DNA of 64,000 bases. Origin: Enoplolaimus lenunculus. Lineage: Eukaryota > Nematoda > Enoplea > Enoplida > Thoracostomopsidae. Shown here piece after piece: positions 47,218 through 57,851 of this stretch (the stretch's first letter is position 1; each line of letters opens with the position of its first letter). A model generated the notes under the pieces. That model worked only from the letters and a program-made list of their open reading frames with translations. It did not search any database and was not told the origin of the DNA. The stretch covers positions 1 through 64,000 of the forward strand of contig JASANG010001276.1 in assembly GCA_030248215.1 (NCBI GenBank). Direction: 5' to 3'. Both the position numbers and the translations under genes were made by a program.

Positions 47218-50200
47218 TTACAAAAACATGGTCGCTCGTGCAACCGGATTCCATAGAAAGTATCGTTTACGTCTTCGTTTTCGACGCTGTTTACCGTCCG
47301 CGTTCGATTGTTTGCCTTTTGTATTTAACGCGGCGTGGTCGCGTTGGTAGGTTTCGCTAAAGTTATCGACTAAAATACTGATTGGAAATGCGAGCAGAAG
47401 AACGCCAGCGGCAAATCCAAGCGCAGCGACACATTTGCCGAGTAATGTTACAGGCGGTGCATCAGAATACATGAAAAGGGTGGCTATAACATAATCTGCA
47501 CTAATTTTTTCGCTGAGTGCAATAAAATGAAGTGAAACGAAAAAACTATTTTGATTGAAACGCAAAAGCTTCGAACACAGCATACCAAACGAAGTCAACT
47601 TCGAGATACACACAAATTCTATTGTCCTATATTCATTAACTATTGTCTGAATTGTAAGACAATTATGTTTTAATACAGACTCCAAACATATAAGTGTTGA
47701 ATTCAATTTTTCAGAAGTATGTGTAAAAAATTTTAGGCTTAAAAGTTTGAAAGTTAAGATTTTGTTTCATGAACGATTAAGAGAAATATTTCTCAAATAT
47801 AAGACAAATGTTTCTCATGTAAAGACAAATTTGTCTGAAATACAAGACAAAGTTTACCCAGCAAAACGACCCCAAATTCTGGCTAAAGCTCAACAACCCA
47901 AATTTGATAGCCTAAATTTGATTATATTTATATACACTCCTAAGTAGATAAACGGAACAACTTCAACTATTGAAAGGAAGAAAGTTATGCTTATAAATCG
48001 GCAACAGTAATTTCTTGAATATAAGACATTTATGTTTTAGCCAGTTCAGGCACAAATTTCTGAGCTCTGAAATGCTAGACATTTATGTCTTGAAAAAAGA
48101 AAGTAGGAGCCTTGAAATTTCAAGACAATTTATTTTTTGTGTAATATCGGGAGGAAACTGATGACCCTACCTAAACAGCGCACACAGACACAGGCGCCGG
48201 AAGGGTTCGAAACTAACAAACTGCAAATCCTAAAGCGAATGATCTAATCCTACTGGGTATCTCACAAATCTTACTTCTGCAATTGTTATTATTCACAACG
48301 TCATTGAAGTCCAAATTCAATTGTAAAACGGAATATACTCTATACGCCTAGGTCTAAGCTTACGCCTACACTGTAAGACCCAGTGAGTTGATTTTAACAT
48401 AGAATGAGTTGAACACTCAATCTGAGTTAGGATTTTCAGAACTCAGAATTCTGAGTCAATAAAGTTCACTCTGATTTAATTATTCGACTCACCCAGAATC
48501 AACTGAACTCAGAGCTGGAATGAGCTCAACTCAGAGTGAAATAAAGTTTTCTGTTATTAACTCAGAAATAATTAACTCTCCAGCTGAGTAAATTAATCAA
48601 CTCATTGGGATTTACAGTGATTGTTTGGCTGCAAATTGTCGAAGAGGCGAGATTTCGGACTACAAGTTGTGGGTTATCGAATTGTCAGGCGATGAGTTAT
48701 CGTAATATATACTATACACAATGAGCTACAAAAAAGCCGTTCAATGGGGAGTCAAATTGGCTCTCTCTGAAATAGGCTTTTCCTGACTACACAAACTGAG
48801 TCAAAATTCGACTCCGCCAGAGTCAAATTTAATTCATTGAATCGCTCAGTGAGTCGAATTTGACTCTCTGGCGGAGTCAAATTTGACTCAGTTTGTGTAG
48901 TCAAGAAAAGCCTATTTCCGAGAGAGTCAATCTGACTCCCATTTTTTACCGTGTAGGTATTTACCGATTAAAGCATTGAGTATTAATTTTCAATGCAAAT
49001 TTACCCACGCTCCACCACATTGCTTCGGGTATTGTCGAGTATTGTGTATGCTTGACACCGAATTCTGCGTAATATAGTAACGTTGAAAACATGATGGTAC
49101 AAACGAACAGACACGCCAAAATGAGCAAAAGCTCTGAGAAACTTTTTCGAAGCGTTTTACCAATTATTTGCAAATCGGTAGAATAGCGGACCTGTAAAAC
49201 CATTTTACTAAAACAGTTTATGTTGAACACTATAAATACGACAAATTTTGTTCAATATTTTGGCCAATGTAAAGAACAGGGGCGGAACAGTGTTATAAGC
49301 ATATTCCTAAGCCTAAGCCTCAAGCCTAAGCCTAAGCGTAACAATGAGCATATTCTGCCAACTGCAACAAATATGGATGGACACATCGAATCAGTATGCG
49401 ATTATCGTTATATCTCGGAAAAACAAGCAAAAACACTGCTGCAAAAACTATTCTTACGCGAATATGATTAAAACGAATGGCTCTTGTAGCCTTTACCCTA
49501 TTAACATTACAATTCCAAACTTAGCCTTGGCGTTGACTTTAGGAAAAAACTAAAAAAAAGACATTTATCCAAAACCACCCTCCCCCCCCCCTACAAACAA
49601 AGCTTGGCGTTGGCTTTAGGAAAAAGCTGAGGAAAAGGCTTAGGGTTTATTCCGTAAACCTAAGCGTTTTCCTCAGCCTTTACCTAACATTACAATTCCA
49701 CGCTTAGCCTTGGCGTTGACTTTAATCGGAAAAAGCTGAGGAAAAGGCTACGGTTTACGGCAGCTTTTTCACGAAACCTAAGGATAAAAGCCTAAAGCCT
49801 GAGCCTAAGCGCCAAAACTTGGTTGTATAGGAAGACAGTGCACAAGAGCCATATACAGCTTACCAGCTTGAGGACTCGCAGTGCTTTGAACACTTTCATA
49901 ATCCGTATAACGCGTATCACTTGCCACAGTTGCATTGTATGCTGAACGTGTTTCATGTTGAAATGATGCCGGGCCATCAGATGAAACCGGGAATCGAGTA
50001 CTTTTTCAACCCAAAACGGCATAAATGCGAGCAGGTCGATAATGCTCATCGGTTGAACCAAAAATCGACACCGTCCTTGTTGAGTTGACCAGATTCGAAG
50101 ACAATATTCTACGGTGAAAAATATCAGGCAAAGCGTATCTGTGCGATCGAGTTGTTGGTTAGTTATGATATAAAATGTGCTTTTACATTCCTAAAATGAT

Positions 50201-53200
50201 TTAATTTACAATAGTAAATACTGTTCAAACAACGACGTATCAATTTGACTCACCATTTTTTGCAGTGTAGGGGTGTCGCCAGAAAATTAACTATAGGCAA
50301 AGGCGCTCTCCTACGCTTTTGTCGAATTTGTTTCTGTTAAAAACAAAAATTTTAGACACTTAAAAAACCATATGTATGGTAAGGTACAATCGGCTCTAGC
50401 TCCGGCAGAAAATGAACCTCATGCGCCGGTAGAATTCCTGCCGGAGGTTCCCGGCTATTTCGGTAGTGAAATTTTACATAATATTGCAAAATTTAGGTAA
50501 ATATTTGTTTGGTGCGTTTCGTTTTTACTTTTCGTACAATTTCTAGTGAAATAATTGCCGAACTTCCGTAAAAAAAATAAGTGTAAAGCCAACAAAATAA
50601 CTACAATACCTTGCAGATATTTGCTAAAGTTACCAATATGTTTCGAAGACAAGATGACATGCTGGCATTGATACACTTTCTGTTACTCACAAGCTCGACT
50701 TAAACCTAATTTTAACTCTAACCCAAAGCATAATCTGGAAAAACCCTAAACCTATGGCCTGTATTCCCAAATGCATGTGTCACCTATGACAAGTATATAT
50801 AGCGGTAGGTGCTCAGATTGACGAACTCCTGCCGTTGCGGACCTGAAAATTTGTCCAGCAGGAAATCGAATTAAATGCGAAAAATGAGCTGAATTTAGAA
50901 CCGCATAAATCATACTTAAGTTTTGGACGTACATTCCAAAGTATAAACGTTTAATTCAACGGATAGTGGTAATACCGGAACAAAAAGCGGCGGAAGGCTG
51001 GTAAAAATAAATAACTGTCCGTAACCGAATAACAGGAGGGTACCCTCTCGAGAAGCCAAATAAATATCAGTCTCTACCCCCTCTTATTCGTGTCACTGCA
51101 GTACGCTTTATATTATACATATTACGGGGTAAACCAGTATTTCAAACTGCAGCAAACTGTTACTGAATATTCAACTTTGTAACCCTCGTAAATCGGTCGG
51201 TGCATCTTCACAGACAACTGATCCGCTTCGCTGATTGTTTGTAAATTTTGGCAACACTCAATTGTTTTGCATACATTTGTAATCTTACAAGCTGAGTATA
51301 ACATTGAAATGAATTGCATATATTCAAATCTTGCCTCATCTTCTTCGTTATCGTCCAAATTTGACGTTTCAAACGCGCTACCATAGCTAACATTCGCGTC
51401 AACATGCTTGATCAGCTTTTGTAACATTGATGCAAACCTGGTACCATCGAACCCAGGCCAAGCTGAATGACTTCCTAATATTTCGTCGTGTTGTCGAGCG
51501 TCCGATGATAAACGATTAAACAACGATGCGTTTCGCTCTATTAACGGCAGACGAATGCTACTTAATTGCGCTAGACTGTCAGCACAAATTTTGGTGTAAA
51601 ATTGTGGCAAAGATTCCAAAATCACAATGGTTAGCGATGACATGACAAATGCAATCGATACGAAAGTGAAAGCCTGTAAATGTATTTGTGAACCGAACTG
51701 TTATTAACGGAAGATTTGTGGGCAATTTATTTTTATACGTTTGTTCTAATTTTAACCTTACAAACTATATAAATTTCAAATAGGTTTTATTTTTCTGCCA
51801 ACACAATTGTGACACGTGTAGATATTCACCGGGCGTTCCGAAATTTTGAAGAAAAAATGGCTGATGCAGCAAAACTTTTAAGATTTTATTGATGAATATT
51901 GTAACTTTTGTTTTCGGACAATTGCAGAACATCTGTAATGAAGAATTGAAAGAAATTTACGTAATTTATCACTAATATTGAACGTAAAAATAAATGAATT
52001 TCCGGTATTTCTATATCTGAAACGGAAGCGGATACCGATTTTTACCAGAAACGGAAACGGATATTCGGTTACACCCTGATACTGGTAAATACACATACAC
52101 AATGTATTTCTAAACAAACTTATTGTCTGATAAATAAGTTGTTCACAGCTGGTTTGTCGGAATTGTTGGCGTCAAATATCAATGCTAACTTACGAGAGCG
52201 TACTTTGAGTGTTCGGGATTTTCTGTAATTTCCCAAACGTATTTTTTGACATGTGCATATTTTTGACAAAACGTTGTATTCGGATGTTCGATTTCGCGAA
52301 AGAACTGTGGCCCGGTAAAGTTGATTTTTCGATCCTCCACATCTGATGCTAAAATTTGAAATTTTCAAATTATACATTAAACAACAAAGTTTTAGTTTAA
52401 CTTTTGATGTATAAATATTGATTGTTGTTTTATTGCTATAAGAGAAAATATATCGCGTTAAAATTTGTTTTGATTGGTGCTATACAGTTTCTTTCATTTG
52501 CCGTCCGGCGTAGTCTGCATCGTCCGGCACCGTACGGCAAAGCACACCAGTTGTAACATAGCGTCGCTTAACAATAAATAAAATCTGTTTGACTTGTGGG
52601 TTCTTACGACAAAAATAGCATCATCGTTATTTTAACAGTGACATGGACAACAGTTTGAATTCAAATCTATATATTAAAGCTGGAACGCCCCACATACGTA
52701 TTTTGGGCAGTGTTCCCACACATATTTGTATATCTATATAAAAATTTGCTTCCGTACTTCTAAGCGAAAAATTTCGATGATAGAAGATTGTTGTTAACTT
52801 TTGGCGTTGTTTATAAGACGAAACATGTTTGCATTATGCGTATATTTTAACATGTATGTAATTTGTATATTATCTTAAATAGGCATCAATTTGGGACGAG
52901 TATTTTCCTCTGCGGATAGTGGGTTACAGGGTCCAGCATTCCTACCGGACCCACACAGGTTAAAAAATGTATTCAAATTGAACCCACAATTGGCAATAAA
53001 GTTTCAAAGCTTAAGTGCAGACTTGCTTCAACAAATTGTTCTATGCCAAAACACAATTTATTTTAAGACACTTGCAGATGTATGCAACTACGGATTACTA
53101 TAGTTTTCTTTTAACTCTGGACTCTGTCAATACTTTAATATTTCTCAGGTTATCGTATAAATAATGATGCGCTAAAACTATAAAAGTACATTGGAATACA

Positions 53201-53561
53201 TAATCGTACCCGTTTGTGCTGCTTTGGGCGGCCGAAAACAATCCACACAGCATCGCGACTGATAATGCGGCAAGATACCCCAAAAGAATACTTCGGAATT
53301 ATAAGCAATCGGGCACGTGTTATCGGGTTTATGAAGTATGCCGCATTGATAAAACGCAAGTATCCACGTAAAATGCTCGGGCGGTGTTGCAAAATAGTAT
53401 TCGTGCGTTTCTGATATATACGCTTCGCACAATCCAAGCGCTGTTGCACTAGGTCCTGGGTCTAAAGCGGCTAGTTTTGCTAAAACTGTGTCTGGAAATC
53501 GAAGAAGACGCTGTTTAAGCAGGGAAAAGCGAACACCGCACAAGTTTACTTTTAGAAACAT
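47218..53561 (-). CDS. Kv-type voltage-gated potassium channel subunit with a degenerate pore
   Basis: Exons 53210-53561, 52194-52348, 51184-51673, 49864-50138, 49005-49191 and 47218-47483 (or up to 47495) join in phase to about 574-578 aa. Residues 1-110 form a T1/BTB tetramerisation domain (RFPDTVLAKL, SETHEYYF, AFYQCGILHKPDNTCP). S1 is at about 170-192 and is followed by an unusually long S1-S2 loop of about 140 residues. S2 holds TLCLIFFTVEYCLR and S3 SIIDLLAFMPFW. S4 carries seven basic residues at every third position (about 408-426), ending LRVLKLVRYSTDLQ. The pore helix begins IPEAMWWSV, but where TVGYGD should stand the protein reads TLFMYSDAPPVT. S6 has AFPISILVDNF in place of the usual PxP hinge. 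The C-tail is short and strongly basic. Two possible acceptors for the last exon change four residues before the filter, and neither restores GYG. I infer an electrically silent, modulatory or decaying subunit. The gene converges on EMC8. No gene symbol is assigned because the subfamily is unclear. Confidence 0.92.
47640..47892. repeat. Direct repeat, copy B (AAGACAAAT family), Kv last intron
   Basis: Second copy of the repeat at 46394-46612. Further AAGACATTTATG-type units continue to about 48140. Confidence 0.75.
48368..48620. mobile_element. Palindromic MITE with CACTGTAA ends, Kv last intron
   Basis: Ends CACTGTAAGACCCAGTGAGTT and its inverse AACTCATTGGGATTTACAGTG. The interior is almost entirely GAGTT/AACTC and CTGAGT motifs, so the whole element can fold back on itself. 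Confidence 0.75.
48740..48957. mobile_element. Palindromic MITE with GAGTCAAATTTGACTC motifs
   Basis: Two long arms meet near 48845: AAATAGGCTTTTCCTGACTA on the left returns inverted on the right as TAGTCAAGAAAAGCCTATTT. A related half is at 62966-63080, and the GACTCACCATTTTTTGCAGTG end recurs near 50250. Confidence 0.75.
49262..49800. mobile_element. TTAGGC-core MITE fragment plus foldback of the same sequence class
   Basis: Starts GGCCAATGTAAAGAACAGG, the left end of the 53665-53820 element, and holds CCTAAG runs. From about 49510 to 49800 blocks such as TTAGCCTTGGCGTTGACTTT and AAAAGCTGAGGAAAAGGCT occur in both orientations, separated by a C-run at 49581-49590. It lies in the intron between Kv exons 4 and 5. 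Confidence 0.6.
50385..51110. mobile_element. Decayed repeats in Kv intron 3
   Basis: A CCGGA-rich remnant (50385-50470), an ATTCCCAAATGC-type MITE (50756-50935) and a fragment of the AATAAGAGGGGG family (51008-51106) follow one another. No exon was seen among them. Confidence 0.5.
51880..52080. mobile_element. Worn hAT-type MITE end in Kv intron 2
   Basis: Right part with GGAAACGGATA-type motifs ending CGGTTACACCCTG at 52078. The left end cannot be placed. Confidence 0.45.
52349..53209. other. Kv intron 1, nothing recognised
   Basis: AT-rich intron between the T1 exon and the T1-S1 linker exon. Around 52500-52560 and 52890-52960 GC is a little higher, but no exon in phase was found. Confidence 0.4.
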
Positions 53562-53664
53562 AAGTCAATAATTAATACTACAATGCTATTCTAGTATGCG
53601 TAGTAGTTGTAGCACCTGATTTGCGTTTTTCCGAGATATGAACGCACACCTGCTGCGATACATC

Positions 53665-53820
53665 GACCAATGTAAAGAACAGGGGCCGAACAGTATTATA
53701 AGCTTATTCCTAAGCCTAAAGCCTAAGCCTAAGCCAAGCATAAAAATTAGTCTAAAGTTTAAGCTTTACTCTTTTCTAGTCCCACAGAAAAACGTTCCGC
53801 CCATGATCTTTGCATGGGCC
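53665..53820. mobile_element. TTAGGC-core MITE just upstream of the Kv start
   Basis: Left end GACCAATGTAAAGAACAGGGG, right end GTTCCGCCCATGATC through GCATGGGCC. CCTAAG units lie inside. It begins about 100 bp upstream of the Kv start codon, so it may lie in the promoter or 5'UTR. Confidence 0.7.
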
Positions 53821-54210
53821 GATGGACCAATTGTGAGGCACGGGCTGAAAGAAATGGGGCGGTTGCGTGAACGAGGGTATCGCTAACTTGCTGTGCAAGT
53901 GAATAGAGAACGATTGTACGCATAAGTGTAGAATGAGTGCGCTCCGCTAGTTGTTGAGTTACCTGCACCGCATGAGACCGATGCCCGAATGCACTGCACG
54001 CTTGAAGAAAACAAAGCAGCGCGTTAAAATCTATCGGAAGGACAATAATCCGTCCTACAGCTGACTTGTACCACGGTCCCAGATCGAACAATCTGTGGTT
54101 TTTGGAATACACTATCACGGGCCCGCAGCAGAGAGGGGAACAGGTTGTTCACACCTCCTACATAATTTTCGTCACCCCTAAAAACGACTTGTGAGACCAG
54201 AGAAATCACG
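53821..54210 (-). other. Protein-like segment of unknown identity
   Basis: One frame reads from about 54120 to 53821 without interruption. A possible exon runs from an acceptor near 54094 to a CAG|GTAACT donor near 53967. It contains GRIIVLPIDFNALLCFLQAC followed by a helix-like stretch. The PIDFNALL string loosely recalls the IPVDLNALL motif of GH37 trehalases, but no other trehalase motif is present. The adjacent frame 54209-54024 is also open. It may be an isolated exon or a decayed gene copy. Confidence 0.3.
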
Positions 54211-54756
54211 ACACGCCGCCACTTCTACAGTGGTTTTTATAAGCACCACTCTTTTATACTGAACATTCGGATGAAGTTATGTTTTCCGCCGTGCAACTAA
54301 GGGGGAAACGGCTACGGCAATTTAACAAAGAAAATGCAATGTCAGGACATAACACGGATTTGTTGTTTGTACAACCAAATGCACATACAAGTGAACGGGC
54401 AAGTACAACTATTACAGCTCTTGCAGAATGCAGTATAGTACCTTAGGATCTACTCGCTACTGCAAATTGCGGTATCCATTCCCGTTATATCTGCAACAGT
54501 ATACAAAGTTCTTTCTCAGTATCATCTCTTCGGTGTTGGAAAAATTTATTTCGTACGATGATGGTACAAGATCGGCTAAAACGGTGTACCTCTACACGCA
54601 CCAAGACACATTCGTACAGACCGAAACAATTTGAGTACAACGTTCACGCAGCAACGGGGTCGAAAACGCTATTAATATATTAAGTCTTAGAACGATGTGC
54701 TGGTTATATTTTGGAACACGAAAAAACTGATACCATTTACGGCCTGTGTATAGAAC
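54211..54756. other. Intergenic, nothing recognised
   Basis: No exon, repeat end or RNA gene could be supported. Confidence 0.3.
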
Positions 54757-54882
54757 CGGGCCGGATCCTTTTTCGGAGCGGCTATAATAGAGTCAGTTTA
54801 AGCTTTAGACTAATTTTTCCTTGGCTTAGGCTTAGGCTTAGGAATTTGCTTATACTACTGTTCCGGCCATGTTATGGGCCCC
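54757..54882. mobile_element. TTAGGC-core MITE, short copy
   Basis: Left part GGGCCGGATCCTTTTTCGGAG, right part CTGTTCCGGCCATGTTATGGGCC, with three TTAGGC units between. Confidence 0.55.
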
Positions 54883-55018
54883 GTTTACAATTTGTCAAAC
54901 GTATAAGTATTATGTCTGTATATATGGGATGGGCGATATATGAGAAAAGTAAAGCCAAATAATCAGAATCTAATGACACATATATAGCATACAGTAAAAA
55001 AATTGCCTATCATCATTT

Positions 55019-55520
55019 GTGCCAGCCCGCTCCCTACTCCCATCGTCAGAAATTATTTGGCTCGTCGGCCGCTGTTTCTTATACTCATTAATTAGTATAA
55101 ACATCTGTTTTGGATTATTTTCCGGTGCCTCCGCAGTGGAAAAATATGCGATCGGTGCTCTAAAACCGGCTCTTACGCTAGCGAAACTTCGATACTTCTA
55201 TTCAATACCGCAGACAGCAACACACACAAGTACAAACGCTGCTTCCGCATTATTGGTTTGCATAATGCTCTACACGGTTTCTTTCCGCTTGCACTGTTGG
55301 CATCTTTCAACTACTACCGCGCAGCGGCGTCATGCGGCGAAATTTTCACCGTTCCGCGAGCCGGCGTCCGGTGGCATACGGCGGCGTTCAGCGGCGCGCG
55401 GCGAGTATGGCGCAACCATTCCTCTACCGGCTACGTTGCGGTTGTCCACAATATGGAAGTTTTCTATACTGTCAAACAAACTGTTGTTGGTCTGTCCACT
55501 GTGCGTTTGATGCATCCTCC
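55019..55520. other. GC-rich island with competing open frames
   Basis: This stretch is clearly more GC-rich than its surroundings. On the + strand a 163-codon frame starts at 55019, and other frames on both strands are also open, for example a - strand stretch at about 55025-55215 with FRAPIAYFSTAEAPE. I recognise none of them. Part of it (about 55364-55412, GCGCGCGGCGAGTATGGCG) has a near match at about 29199-29235 inside an MSH6 intron, which points to a dispersed repeat. Confidence 0.3.
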
Positions 55521-55635
55521 ACAATAAAAACTGTGGCATGGTGGAAAAATTTAATTTCAATTCCACATCTAAATTTCATGTATTAGTTCAATTCAAAAAG
55601 AGAGCATTGTTTAGCACTAGCAAGAGTGCATAATA

Positions 55636-55936
55636 CTAGGGTGTGCAACTTTTTGGGCTCAAAAGTGGTACAAAATGTACCACCGTGCGTTGCGTTTTTA
55701 GCCAAAAACACCGTTGTTCAGAAGGGGGGTCGTTGTCACATACAATAAGCCTAAATTAAACTATAACTATAAGCGGGATCATTCCTGTTGCCCGATCCAT
55801 AAAGTGCAATGGCTGGAACCGGATGTGCACCCTAAATAAAGGGGATGGCCAAAAACGCAACGCGTGCTGGTTACATTCTCATTCTTTTCTATACAGAATG
55901 TACCCAAAAGAATGTACCCAGTTTTACATACTCTTG
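55636..55936. mobile_element. MITE, AGAGTGTGCAACT family
   Basis: Left end TAGGGTGTGCAACTTTTTGGG, right end GTACCCAGTTTTACATACTCTTG. Both halves carry GGTACAAAATGTACC or GAATGTACCC motifs and AAAACGCAACGC. Sister copies are at 58502-58798 and, in part, 61440-61560. Confidence 0.7.
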
Positions 55937-56551
55937 TTGAAGTATGCATCATCCACTCGTGGCATTACTGAGCATTTCAGAATTAAAAACCCATAAGACA
56001 GAATGAATATAGGAATTAATGTTTATTCTCGCAATGCAATTTCATAATCAAAAGACAAAAATCTTGCAAGTTTAATATAGTGTCAGTTTCAGGAAATTTT
56101 CCAGAGTCAAACTTTTTGCAATATTCGTCAAAATTTAAGACTAATTATTCTCTAAAACATTATTTGTATTGTAAAACTGGATTCATGTCAGTTATTCACG
56201 CACTCCCTGTCTCTTTGACTGTTTCAGGGGCTGCTTGTTAAAAATGAATCTTAAATACGTCGTCATATAGTGCTAAATTCTCAACATTATGCAAAAATTG
56301 CAAAATCAAAAACTGCAGCGTAATTCATAATGAAAATGTTTAAGTTAAATACGTTGTCACAGAAATTAAAAATATACATTTTAAATTTTAAAATGGAAAT
56401 TCCCAACGCTTTTACAGTCGCTGAACGAAGTGTCATTGTTATCAGTTCAGAACAGGTCCAATCAATTTTTATTTGCCTTTTAATTTTTTCAAAGAATTCA
56501 GAGAAATGCAGAATTATGCCATGCATTTTACAGAGTAACCGAAGTAACGTA
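55937..56551. other. Intergenic, nothing recognised
   Basis: AT-rich. The two overlapping open frames of opposite strand near 56290-56557 have no protein character. Confidence 0.3.
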
Positions 56552-56978
56552 CTGTAGTGACCAGAATAAGAAGGGGGGGACTGATATACATTTGGCCTCC
56601 CCAGAGAGTACCCCCCTTGTTATTGGGTTACAGATTGTTATTTATTTTTAACCCACGCTCCGTCGCCCTTTGTTACTGTTATATATCCGGTACTGCAATT
56701 ATCTGTTGAATTATACGTTTATTTGTCTTGTGTCAATAGCTTGAGCGATAATGCAAGGTTATACTTAAGAATGTACTTTCAAAATTTAAGTACGCTTTAA
56801 AGTTTCGAACACAACTTTATTTGGTCGTGGAGTCATTTATGCGCTACAATTAGAGATAATTGACATTTATGGACTCTAATTAGGGTTTAGGGACTCTATC
56901 CGCTTACGGACTTTTATTAGGGATACAGACTCCTATTGATTCAGACTCAAAATGGGGACACCCCTTCTCATTCGGGTC
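56552..56978. mobile_element. Repeat element, ACTGTAGTGACC...AATAAGA family
   Basis: Starts ACTGTAGTGACCAGAATAAG and runs through CCCAGAGAGTACCCCCC to a right part with GACTCCTATTGATTC and CCTTCTCATTCGGGTC. The full-length relative at 62518-62960 matches in the same order, so the borders are shared. No coding capacity. Confidence 0.7.
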
Positions 56979-57299
56979 AATTCAGTATGAACTTGCGTTT
57001 GCTCAGACGGTTAAATTGAGGACTTCTATTTCCACGGCATGGACGCAAAACAAACTGGACGATGCATAAGAAACGATGCTGCAGATTGCAAATTAACATC
57101 AGTTTTCAATGTTAAAAGTATCAAGTGAGAAGCAAGTAGGTTCTTATGCTGCTTGTTACAAAACTCAGCATAAATGCGACACTATGCTGAATATTAAACA
57201 CGAGTTTACGATTCAGTTTCGGGTCAGAACCCTTTTTAAATTTTATGATACTACAATAATTCGAAGGTAAACAGTACCATAAAGCCAATCACAAAAATT

Positions 57300-57480
57300 T
57301 TACTTCGGATGCGGTGGGATTCGAACCCACGGCGTACTTATTTAGCAAATACGCGACGTAGGTCCTGTGACATGTGGATGCATGGAGGCAAAATGAACCT
57401 TCATGCTAATGCTGCACATCGGTGAAACGTTGATGCATATGTAGTGCCTTTATATGCAGCAGCAGTCAAAACATGAAAGA
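57300..57480 (-). repeat. tRNA-Ser-derived SINE copy, inverted
   Basis: On the - strand a perfect tRNA T arm (GTGGGTTCGAATCCCAC, at 57314-57330) follows an anticodon-loop-like TTTGCTAAAT, as in tRNA-Ser(GCU). The D-arm half is not recognisable, so it is a SINE or tRNA relic and not a functional gene. Confidence 0.55.
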
Positions 57481-57514
57481 ACCAAGATACATGTGTATAA
57501 TGTTGAGGTTCTTA

Positions 57515-57690
57515 TAAGGCATAAAAACAGAAAAACTAGCAGTTGAATGTGAGGCGGCGTGGCTCAGTAGCTAGCGCGCTGGTCTGCTAAATCTGTCGAC
57601 CGAGTTCGAAACCTCCTCGGAACATGTCTCATTTTCAGCTGCTAACTCAGAACTAAAAAAACCGTCGTACTCTAGCCTACACAACTTATC
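57515..57690 (+). repeat. tRNA-Ser-derived SINE copy
   Basis: After a leader GGCATAAAAACAGAAAAACT comes a tRNA-like body at about 57552-57622, with an A box GTGGCTCAGTAGCTAGCGCG, the loop CTGCTAAA with a GCU anticodon, and the B-box-like GAGTTCGAAAC. The T stem pairs poorly and the acceptor stem is imperfect. The leader and tail recur at 34750-34945, so it is a SINE family. Confidence 0.6.
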
Positions 57691-57851
57691 ACAGGTCCGT
57701 TTTCATCTGAAGTTTTTACATTGCAAGGTTCAAATAAAAAATTTGCATTGGAACATTCCAGCTGCACATATCAATTTTAGTTCAGATTTTGAAGATAGAT
57801 TATCATGAGGAAACGATCGTTAATTCCTTATTGACCTGCAAATTTTATAAA

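Noticed and set aside
47496-49004. Hidden exon coding the GYG filter
   Set aside because: The intron was scanned on the - strand for a Gly-Tyr-Gly coding string with splice borders, and none was found. This is a by-eye negative.
57552-57622. Functional tRNA-Ser gene
   Set aside because: The A box and anticodon loop are good, but the T stem and acceptor stem pair poorly, and the flanks recur at another copy. It is a SINE.
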